NCBI GenBank assembly: GCA_030620915.1
Contig: JAUXIR010000122.1
Coordinates: 1 to 5,778 of the forward strand
DNA length: 5,778 bases
Reading direction: 5' to 3'
DNA from: Geopsychrobacter sp.
Lineage (GTDB): Bacteria > Desulfobacterota > Desulfuromonadia > Desulfuromonadales > Geopsychrobacteraceae
Made by a program: the position numbers and the translations under genes. Shown piece by piece: positions 1-5,153 of this stretch; the first letter of the stretch is position 1; the number at the start of each line of letters is the position of its first letter. The notes below the pieces were generated by a model. It was not told the DNA's origin and did no database searches. It worked only from the letters and a program-made list of their open reading frames with translations.

Positions 1-716
1 AAAACGGCCGTGAAAACCCGCTTTACGAAAAGTTTGACCGGGTGTGTGACATCCTCAAGAAATACGATGTGGTTCTTTCCTTGGGCAACGGCCTGCGTGC
101 CGGTGCGATTCACGATTCCAACGACCGGGCCATGATTCAGGAGTTGTTGATCAACTGTGAACTGGCCGAACTGGGGCGTGATATGGGCTGCCAGATGCTG
201 GTCGAAGGGCCGGGGCACATGCCGCTCGACGAAATTGAGGCCAACATCCGCCTGCAGAAACGGATGAGTGGCGACGCTCCCTATTACATGCTCGGACCGA
301 TTACGACCGATGTCGCTCCCGGCTACGATCATATTACTGCCGCTATCGGCTCAGCCCAGTCGAGTCGTTACGGCGCCGACCTGATCTGTTACATCACTCC
401 GGCCGAGCACCTGGCCCTGCCCAACGAGCAGGACGTCATCGATGGGGTCAAGGCGGCCAAGGTCGCGGCCTACATCGGCGACATGAACAAGTACCCTGAG
501 CGGGGTCGGCAGCGCGATAAGGAGATGAGCAAGGCGCGACGCGATCTTGACTGGGAGAAGCAGTTTGAACTGGCGCTCTTCCCTGAAGACGCCCGGGCCA
601 TTCGTGCCAGCCGCACCCCGGAGGATGAGGATACCTGCACCATGTGCGGCGATTTCTGTGCCTCACGCGGGGCCGGGGAGTTGTTCAAGCAGGACCTGCG
701 TGGGGATAAGATCTGA
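1..716 (+). CDS. bzaF: ThiC-family radical SAM enzyme, 3' part; probable 5-hydroxybenzimidazole synthase BzaF
   Basis: The reading frame is open from base 3 (an incomplete codon precedes it) to the TGA at 714-716, giving about 237 C-terminal residues; the true start lies upstream of the window. Seen: the ThiC-family blocks EGPGH (204-218) and TPAEHLALP (396-422), whose histidines are the metal ligands in ThiC, the GPITTDVAPGYDHITAAIG block, and a C-terminal cysteine cluster (Cys codons 636, 645, 657; C-X2-C-X3-C) for the [4Fe-4S] cluster that cleaves SAM. The family rearranges aminoimidazole ribotide (AIR): ThiC makes the thiamin pyrimidine, while the paralogue BzaF makes 5-hydroxybenzimidazole, the lower ligand of anaerobic cobamides. 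BzaF is preferred because the gene precedes a cbi cluster and because the near-universal ThiC motif SLGDGLRPG reads SLGNGLRAG here (N codon 87-89). Family membership is near certain; BzaF rather than ThiC is inference, about 0.75. It is probably cytosolic and oxygen-sensitive. Automated annotation would probably call it thiC. Confidence 0.8.
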   Translation, partial: NGRENPLYEKFDRVCDILKKYDVVLSLGNGLRAGAIHDSNDRAMIQELLINCELAELGRDMGCQMLVEGPGHMPLDEIEANIRLQKRMSGDAPYYMLGPITTDVAPGYDHITAAIGSAQSSRYGADLICYITPAEHLALPNEQDVIDGVKAAKVAAYIGDMNKYPERGRQRDKEMSKARRDLDWEKQFELALFPEDARAIRASRTPEDEDTCTMCGDFCASRGAGELFKQDLRGDKI

Positions 717-769
717 AGGTTGACCACTGAGTCACCAGGTAAGTTCATGGGCTTTTTAACGCAGAGATG

Positions 770-844
770 GAGAGTTGCAGAGACGGAGAGAAAGGCCAGA
801 TCTATTTTGCTTTTCTCAGCGACCTCTCCTCCTCTGCGACTCTC
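770..844. repeat. Imperfect inverted repeat in the bzaF-cbiC spacer
   Basis: Arms 770-790 and 824-844 are reverse complements at 18 of 21 positions, around a 33-base loop. The arms are rich in GAGAG/GCAGAG units. Weaker pairing may extend inwards (GAGAAAGG against GCTTTTCTC). No reading frame with a plausible product crosses it. It resembles the 'cgcagagacgcagag' type of intergenic repeat I remember from Desulfobacterota genomes, but that comes from memory and was not searched. Its role is unknown: it could be a dispersed repeat, or an mRNA hairpin between the two genes. Confidence 0.6.
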
Positions 845-859
845 TGTTTAAATGCCTTT

Positions 860-877
860 CTTGGTGTCCTTGGTGTC
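860..877. repeat. Two exact tandem copies of a 9-bp unit
   Basis: The unit CTTGGTGTC occurs twice back to back (860-868, 869-877). Read on the minus strand it gives the KDTK-type peptide often seen in spurious intergenic open frames. It adjoins the inverted repeat at 770-844 and is probably part of the same repeat composite. The rest of the 717-936 spacer shows only a weak stem just after the stop codon (718-736, loop 725-730), with a T5 run about 15 bases later, too far away for a convincing terminator. Confidence 0.55.
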
Positions 878-925
878 TTGAGTGAACAGAGTGAGCGGGA
901 GGCTAAAAGATATGTTTTCTGCCTC

Positions 926-932
926 AGGAGGT
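926..932 (+). promoter_or_regulatory. Strong ribosome binding site of cbiC
   Basis: AGGAGGT matches the anti-Shine-Dalgarno consensus and lies 4 bases before the ATG at 937. It fixes the cbiC start and is the strongest ribosome binding site in the window. No clear -35/-10 pair was identified upstream, so whether transcription starts in this spacer is open. Confidence 0.85.
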
Positions 933-936
933 ACAA

Positions 937-1569
937 ATGGCAACTGAAGGTCCAGTGATTGTGAAGCCGGAGGAGATCGAGTCGGAAAGTTTCCGCATGA
1001 TCGATGCCGAGGTTGGTCCGCACCAGTTTGACGCACAACAGTGGCCGGTGGTGCGGCGGGTGATCCATACCACGGCCGATTTTTCCTTCAGCGAAGCAAC
1101 CGAGTTCTCTTTTGCCGCCGTGACGCGTGGCCTCGATGCGCTGCGCGGCGGGGCCAAGATTCTCTGTGATACCAATATGGTCCTGGCCGGGATCAATAAG
1201 TCCCGTTTGGCCAAGCTGGGAGGAACAGCGGTCTGCTATGTGGCCGATGCCGATGTGGCTGCCGGCGCCAAGGAGCAGGGCGTCACCCGTTCAATCATGG
1301 CGCTGCGCAAGGGGGCTGCCGAAGGCTGCAATCTCTTCCTGATCGGTAACGCGCCGACGGCGCTGTTTGAATTGTTGCGCCTGGCTGAGGCGGGCGAAGT
1401 TGACCCGGCGTTGGTGGTTGGCGTGCCGGTCGGTTTCGTCGGCGCTGTCGAGTCGAAAGAGGCGCTCTATCAGAGTGAACTTGCCAATATCTGCTGCCGC
1501 GGTCGCAAGGGCGGCTCGGCGATTGCCGCCGCCATCCTCAATGCCTTGATGATTCTGGCCGAGGATTAA
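937..1569 (+). CDS. cbiC: Cobalt-precorrin-8 methylmutase CbiC
   Basis: This 210-residue protein is full length for the CbiC/CobH family. It catalyses the 1,5-shift of the C11 methyl to C12 of cobalt-precorrin-8, giving cobyrinate. Seen: RRVIHTTADF near residues 40-49, where His44 corresponds to the catalytic histidine of CobH; GNAPTALF at 137-144; VGVPVGFVGAVESKEAL at 161-177; and the glycine-rich RGRKGGSAIAAAI at 188-200. There is no signal peptide or membrane segment, so it is cytosolic. The start is set by the AGGAGGT site at 926-932. The stop TAA is 6 bp before cbiD, which implies co-transcription and probable translational coupling. CbiC rather than aerobic CobH is chosen because of the neighbouring cbiD and cbiG. 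Confidence 0.96.
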   Translation: MATEGPVIVKPEEIESESFRMIDAEVGPHQFDAQQWPVVRRVIHTTADFSFSEATEFSFAAVTRGLDALRGGAKILCDTNMVLAGINKSRLAKLGGTAVCYVADADVAAGAKEQGVTRSIMALRKGAAEGCNLFLIGNAPTALFELLRLAEAGEVDPALVVGVPVGFVGAVESKEALYQSELANICCRGRKGGSAIAAAILNALMILAED

Positions 1570-1575
1570 TCAGCC

Positions 1576-2628
1576 ATGAAGAAGCAGTTGCGCAGCGGTT
1601 ATACCACCGGCGCCTGTGCCGCCGCCGCCACCCTGGGGGCGGCCATGCTGTTGCGCGACGACTGTTGTTCTACTGAGGTCTGGTTACCGATGCCTGCCGG
1701 AGACAGGGCTCGTTTTGCGCTTGAAAATTGTCGATTCGAGGGAGATGCCACGCTGGCCAGTGTCATCAAGGATGCCGGGGATGATCCCGATGTCACTCAC
1801 GGGGTTGAGATCTACGCGCGCTTGAGTCGCACCACCGAAGAGGGAATCAGCTTTGCCGCCGGAATCGGAGTCGGCACGATCACCAAGCCGGGGTTGGCCC
1901 TGGCGGTCGGTGAACCGGCGATCAACCCGGTTCCGCGCCAGATGATCGAAACCGCGCTACGCACTGTTTTTCCTCAGGGAGGTTTTCGAGTCGAGATTTA
2001 TATCCCCGAGGGACTGGCGCGCGCGGCCAAGACCATGAATGAGCGCCTCGGCATCGTCGGCGGCCTGTCGATCCTCGGCACCACCGGGATTGTGCGCCCG
2101 ATCAGCCATAAGGCCTGGACCGATACCCTCGAGGTCGCCCTCGATGTGGCCCTGGCCAGCGGGGCCGATGAGGTGGTTTTGAGTACCGGCCGCACCAGTG
2201 AAGCTGCGGCGCGTAAACAGCTTCCGCACTTACCGGATGAGGCCTTTGTGATGATGGGCGATCATATCGGCTATTGCCTCGAGGCCTGTGCGCGCAAAAA
2301 AGTGGCGCGCTTGAGCCTGTCCGGGCAATTCGCCAAGCTGGTCAAGATCGCCTGCGGTCACCCGCAGACCCACGTGCGCAATTCGAGTCTCGATCTTGAG
2401 CAGCTGCAACACTGGGCTGATCAGATCAACCTTGACCCTGTCGACATTTCACGGCTAGAGTTGGCACATACCGCACGCGATATCTTTGTCAGTTTCGGCG
2501 CCGATTCCGCGTTGATCGACAAGGTGGCCGCCGAGGCGCTGTTGCAATGTCGCAAGTTGCTGCCTGATACCCGCTTACAGCTTCTACTGGTCGATTATCA
2601 GAGCCGGGTGGCGCGCTGTTTTTTTTGA
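1576..2628 (+). CDS. cbiD: Cobalt-precorrin-5B (C1)-methyltransferase CbiD
   Basis: This 350-residue protein is of normal length for CbiD. It uses SAM to methylate C1 of cobalt-precorrin-5B, giving cobalt-precorrin-6A, and is unrelated to the tetrapyrrole methylase family of CbiE/CbiF. Seen: the N-terminal signature LRSGYTTGACAAAA (5-18), GGLSILGTTGIVRPIS (162-177), MGDHIGYCLEACARK (227-241) and LSGQFAKLVKIACGHPQTH (248-266). The ATG at 1576 places the signature at the usual distance from the N-terminus; the ribosome binding site is weak (GAGG at 1561-1564, inside the end of cbiC), consistent with coupling to cbiC. The gene ends in a T8 run (2619-2626) that overlaps the TGA. All three frames stop within a few codons, so slippage there would not create a fusion. 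CbiD occurs in the anaerobic pathway, so it identifies the cluster type. Confidence 0.97.
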   Translation: MKKQLRSGYTTGACAAAATLGAAMLLRDDCCSTEVWLPMPAGDRARFALENCRFEGDATLASVIKDAGDDPDVTHGVEIYARLSRTTEEGISFAAGIGVGTITKPGLALAVGEPAINPVPRQMIETALRTVFPQGGFRVEIYIPEGLARAAKTMNERLGIVGGLSILGTTGIVRPISHKAWTDTLEVALDVALASGADEVVLSTGRTSEAAARKQLPHLPDEAFVMMGDHIGYCLEACARKKVARLSLSGQFAKLVKIACGHPQTHVRNSSLDLEQLQHWADQINLDPVDISRLELAHTARDIFVSFGADSALIDKVAAEALLQCRKLLPDTRLQLLLVDYQSRVARCFF

Positions 2629-2658
2629 TTTAAGCTGAACATTGAACTTTTTCTATAA

Positions 2659-2663
2659 AGAGG
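2659..2663 (+). promoter_or_regulatory. Ribosome binding site deciding the cbiET start
   Basis: AGAGG lies 5 bases before the ATG at 2669. It supports that start over an in-frame TTG at 2642, which would add nine residues (NFFYKEAT region) with no family resemblance and no ribosome binding site of its own. Confidence 0.7.
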
Positions 2664-2668
2664 CGACC

Positions 2669-3880
2669 ATGAAAACCATCCATGTGATCGGGGCCGGTAT
2701 CGACGGCCAGGAAGCTTTCGGCATTCAGGCGCTTGAGTTGATTAATGCGGCCGACCTGCTCTGCGGCGGTGAGCGACTGCTGGCGCTCTTCCCCGATTTT
2801 GTCGGTGAAACCATGAGTATCGACAAGAACCTGGCAGAGCTGGTCGAAACCCTGCAACGGCATCAGGGACGGACCGTGGTTCTCGCCTCAGGCGATCCGC
2901 TCTTCTTCGGCATTGGGCGTTACCTGCTGCGCAACCTGCCCGATACCCTGCTCGAATTTCTGCCCAACGTGACCTCGGTTCAGTATGCCTTCGCCAAGAT
3001 CCGTGAGCCCTGGGATGATGCGGTGTTTATCTCGGTGCATGGCCGTGGTCTGCAGAAGGCGGTCGATCGTATCATTGCCAACGACAAGGCCGCGATCTTA
3101 ACCGATGAGGTCAATACCCCGGCCGCGATTGCCAAGGCTCTGCTCGATCGTGGCTGCAGCGGCTATCGCGCCTATCTGTGCGAAAATCTGGGCACCGAAG
3201 AAGAGCGGATCCGCATCACCAATATCTCCGATCTTGCCGAAATAGAGGCGGCACCGCTCAATGTGCTGCTGCTGATCCGTGAGTTTGATGACGAGGAACA
3301 GGCCTACGTGCCGACCCTCGGTATCCCCGATGATGAATTCCTGACGGTCAAGAAACTGATCACCAAGGAGGAGATCCGGGTTGTGACCCTGGCCAAGCTC
3401 AAACTGCGTCACGATATGTGTCTGTGGGATATCGGTGCCGGTTCCGGCTCTATTTCGATCGAAGCGGATCATCTGCTGCCCAACGGTCGGATCTTCGCGG
3501 TCGAGCGTAACGCGGAGTGCCGGCGTTTTATCAAGCAGAACCTGCAGAAGTTCAATGCGCGCAACGTGCAGCTGGTCGAAGGGGACGCGCCGCAGTGTCT
3601 CGAGGAGCTGCCCGATCCCGACCGGGTCTTTATCGGCGGTTCGGGTGGGCACCTGTGGGAGATTCTCGAGCTGGTCGACCAGCGCCTTGCGGCAGGCGGC
3701 CGGATCGTGCTCAATGCCATTACCCTGGATACCCTGACTGCGGCCAGCGAATTCTTTGCCAATGCCGGCTTCGAGGTCGAGGTGGTGACGGTCAATATTG
3801 CCCGCACCCGGCCACTGACCAACTACAAGATGTTCGAGGCCTACAACCCGGTTTACATTTTGACTGCGGTCAAGGACTGA
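2669..3880 (+). CDS. cbiET: Fused CbiE-CbiT: cobalt-precorrin-7 C5-methyltransferase and cobalt-precorrin-6B C15-methyltransferase (decarboxylating)
   Basis: This 403-residue protein joins two methyltransferases that are separate in some bacteria and fused as CobL in the aerobic pathway. Residues 1 to about 205 are CbiE, a class III tetrapyrrole methylase: GAGIDG at 8-13, ASGDPLFFGIG at 73-83, and the VTSVQYAFAKI helix at 101-111. Residues about 215-403 are CbiT, a Rossmann-fold methyltransferase: TKEEIR at 232-237, SAM loop DIGAGSGSISIEA at 254-266, and GGSGGH at 323-328. The linker contains an acidic DDEEQ stretch. CbiT methylates C15 and decarboxylates the C12 acetate; CbiE methylates C5. 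The product is cobalt-precorrin-8, the substrate of CbiC. Both SAM sites look intact. The ATG at 2669 is chosen on its ribosome binding site and the usual MKTIHVIGAG-type N-terminus. CobL would be the aerobic equivalent; cbiD and cbiG nearby favour CbiET. Confidence 0.96.
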   Translation: MKTIHVIGAGIDGQEAFGIQALELINAADLLCGGERLLALFPDFVGETMSIDKNLAELVETLQRHQGRTVVLASGDPLFFGIGRYLLRNLPDTLLEFLPNVTSVQYAFAKIREPWDDAVFISVHGRGLQKAVDRIIANDKAAILTDEVNTPAAIAKALLDRGCSGYRAYLCENLGTEEERIRITNISDLAEIEAAPLNVLLLIREFDDEEQAYVPTLGIPDDEFLTVKKLITKEEIRVVTLAKLKLRHDMCLWDIGAGSGSISIEADHLLPNGRIFAVERNAECRRFIKQNLQKFNARNVQLVEGDAPQCLEELPDPDRVFIGGSGGHLWEILELVDQRLAAGGRIVLNAITLDTLTAASEFFANAGFEVEVVTVNIARTRPLTNYKMFEAYNPVYILTAVKD

Positions 3881-3888
3881 TGGCGTCG

Positions 3889-3994
3889 CACAAATTCCGA
3901 CCTACGGTGTTGCCGCGTTTGATCGCGACCTCGACATGCCGATGCATGCCTTCGTCCGCGCTCAATCACGGCGCCTTGTAGGACGAAATTTTTG
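3889..3994. repeat. 106-bp imperfect palindrome (long hairpin) between cbiET and cbiF
   Basis: The segment folds on itself around a 4-base loop at 3940-3943 (CGAT). The outer arms 3889-3905 and 3978-3994 match at 14 of 17, the middle arms 3909-3926 and 3958-3975 at 13 of 18, and the inner arms 3927-3939 and 3944-3956 at 9 of 13, with only about single-base bulges. Several mismatches would be G-U pairs in RNA. It begins 8 bases after the cbiET stop and fills most of the 144-bp gap. No flanking target duplication is visible. It has the form of a palindromic extragenic element or a small non-autonomous MITE-like repeat. In the transcript it could act as a processing or stability element between cbiET and cbiF. 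Confidence 0.75.
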
Positions 3995-4024
3995 CTTAGC
4001 CATTAAAAATACTTGGGGAAAAGT

Positions 4025-4822
4025 ATGACCAAGCTAACGATTCTAGCGGGAGAAGTGCTGTTCGTCGGTGCCGGCCCCGGCGATCCGGAACTGATCACGC
4101 TTAAGGGCTTAAGGGCTTTGCAGCAGGCCGATCTGGTGGTTTACGCCGGTTCGCTGGTCAACCCGGCCCTGCTTGAAGAGTGTCGCCAGGATTGCGAAAT
4201 CCATGACAGCGCTCCGCTCAACCTCGATCAGGTCCTCAAGCTTCTGTTTGCCGGCGCGAAGGACGGGCAAAGGGTGGTGCGTCTGCATACCGGTGACCCG
4301 GCGCTTTACGGGGCGATCCAGGAACAGATGGAGGCGCTCGATGCGGCCGACATCCCTTATCGGCTGATCCCCGGTGTGACTGCGACCTTTGCCGCCGCCG
4401 CCAGCCTTAAACAGGAATTGACCCTGCCCGGTGTTTCACAGACCCTGGTCCTGACGCGCCTGGCCGGACGCACTGCGGTACCCGACAGCGAAGCCCTGGG
4501 TAATATTGCCCGGATCGGCGGTACTGTTTGTCTCTACCTGTCGGTCGGGATGATGGACAAACTGGTTGCTGAACTGCTGGCTGGTGGGGTGTTTACCCCG
4601 CAGACTCCGGTTGCGGTGGTTTATCGTGCCAGTTGGCCCGATGAGAAGATGGTTGAGGGGACCCTGGCCGATATCGCCGCAACCGTTGCCGAGGCCGGAA
4701 TCACGCGCCAGGCGCTAATTCTGGTCGGTGAGGTTTTGAAGGCGCGTCAGCAGGGGGTGCCTGAAAAGTCGAAGCTGTATGATCCAGGTTTTGAGCACGG
4801 ATATCGATCGAAAGATGGTTAA
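4025..4822 (+). CDS. cbiF: Cobalt-precorrin-4 C11-methyltransferase CbiF
   Basis: This 265-residue class III tetrapyrrole methylase is full length. It transfers methyl from SAM to C11 of cobalt-precorrin-4, giving cobalt-precorrin-5A. Seen: N-terminal VGAGPGDPELIT (14-25), the SAM/substrate motif HTGDPALYGAI (88-98), ELTLPGVSQT (131-140), TRLAGRT (144-150) and the C-terminal VVYRASWPDE (198-207), a run typical of CbiF/CobM. The ATG at 4025 is preferred to the in-frame TTG at 4013: GGGGAA (4015-4020) just upstream can serve as a weak ribosome binding site, and the methylase motif then begins at the usual place. The tail after residue 240 is polar and not conserved. It is probably in the cbiCD-ET operon, although a 144-bp gap with a palindrome separates it from cbiET. 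CobM is the aerobic equivalent; context favours CbiF. Confidence 0.97.
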   Translation: MTKLTILAGEVLFVGAGPGDPELITLKGLRALQQADLVVYAGSLVNPALLEECRQDCEIHDSAPLNLDQVLKLLFAGAKDGQRVVRLHTGDPALYGAIQEQMEALDAADIPYRLIPGVTATFAAAASLKQELTLPGVSQTLVLTRLAGRTAVPDSEALGNIARIGGTVCLYLSVGMMDKLVAELLAGGVFTPQTPVAVVYRASWPDEKMVEGTLADIAATVAEAGITRQALILVGEVLKARQQGVPEKSKLYDPGFEHGYRSKDG

Positions 4823-4832
4823 GAGCAAGACC

Positions 4833-4850
4833 GTCGGGTCTCGGCCCGAC
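4833..4850. repeat. REP-like GC-rich stem-loop
   Basis: GTCGGG (4833-4838) and CCCGAC (4845-4850) pair perfectly around a 6-base loop, 10 bases after the cbiF stop. This is the shape of a REP (repetitive extragenic palindromic) unit. No T run follows directly, so it is not a standard intrinsic terminator by itself. Confidence 0.6.
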
Positions 4851-4856
4851 AGCCGA

Positions 4857-4889
4857 CTTCATTTTCTTTGAATCGCAAAGAAAACGAAG
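4857..4889. repeat. AT-rich stem-loop, 14-bp stem with one mismatch
   Basis: Arms 4857-4870 and 4876-4889 pair at 13 of 14 around the 5-base loop AATCG. A T5 run occurs at about 4902-4906 after an A-rich stretch that can also pair with it (AAAAGA...TCTTTT). With the stem at 4833-4850 it may form a composite 3' end for the cbiF transcript, but the T run is not adjacent to the stem, so a terminator role is only possible. The layout also matches a widespread type of intergenic repeat. Confidence 0.6.
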
Positions 4890-5000
4890 CAAAAGAAACT
4901 CTTTTTATTTCTGTCGCAGGGTTGCGGATCTTCGTTGAGACAATAGGTGTCAGGTTCTCCAACAGAGTTCTGAGCATCGATCCACCCGCAAGCTGAAAGG

Positions 5001-5030
5001 CCCCGACGAGCAAGAAGCCGCTCGAACGGG
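5001..5030. repeat. Weak stem-loop upstream of cbiG
   Basis: Arms 5001-5011 and 5020-5030 match at 8 of 11, with a perfect CGAGC/GCTCG core next to an 8-base loop. It lies about 120 bases before the cbiG start. No function can be assigned; it may be a chance fold. Confidence 0.35.
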
Positions 5031-5153
5031 CTAAACGGTAGCTGCGGTGGGAACAATATAACATCCTGCCGGGATCTGCCAGAGGCACTACCTCCCGTGT
5101 GGCGCAACCCGACGATCTTTTCCCACTGAGAGTAGACCGAGCCATTAAGCATC

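Larger units (their letters stand above)
4823..5153. other. 331-bp repeat-bearing spacer between cbiF and cbiG
   Basis: No credible gene was found on either strand; the minus-strand open frames here have low-complexity or repeat-derived products. The spacer holds three stem-loops (4833-4850, 4857-4889, 5001-5030) and, at 4940-4958, the motif ACAATAGGTGTCAGGTTCT, which I associate from memory with the ends of REP-associated tyrosine transposase (RAYT) elements. A TATAAC (5057-5062) has no good -35 partner. No cobalamin riboswitch was recognised. Most likely this is an insertion scar or stack of dispersed repeats inside the operon; it may also terminate or reset transcription before cbiG. Confidence 0.6.

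Noticed and set aside
717..936. Possible cobalamin riboswitch before cbiC (a CCACTG near 723-728 recalls the B12-box GCCACTG)
   Set aside because: None of the other conserved riboswitch blocks (the AAGCCGGGAGACCTGCC-type box or the GGTGCC start) is present at sensible spacing; one short match is chance.
767..958. 63-codon + strand open frame crossing the spacer into cbiC
   Set aside because: It spans the inverted and tandem repeats, ends inside cbiC in another frame, and has no recognisable product.
2600..2640. Intrinsic terminator or programmed slippage at the T8 run ending cbiD
   Set aside because: Only a very short stem can form before the T run, and all three frames stop within a few codons, so neither a convincing terminator nor a fusion product results.
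3098..3652. 184-codon open frame on the minus strand
   Set aside because: It lies wholly within cbiET, whose + strand product has intact CbiE and CbiT motifs; the minus product has no family resemblance and reflects GC-rich codon bias.
3880..3981. 33-codon open frame starting at an ATG that overlaps the cbiET stop (TGATG)
   Set aside because: It consists almost entirely of the palindrome at 3889-3994, has no ribosome binding site matched to a conserved product, and is probably accidental coding through a repeat.
5030..5065. Sigma70-type promoter with TATAAC at 5057-5062 upstream of cbiG
   Set aside because: No TTGACA-like hexamer lies 16-18 bases upstream; the -10 match alone is not enough.
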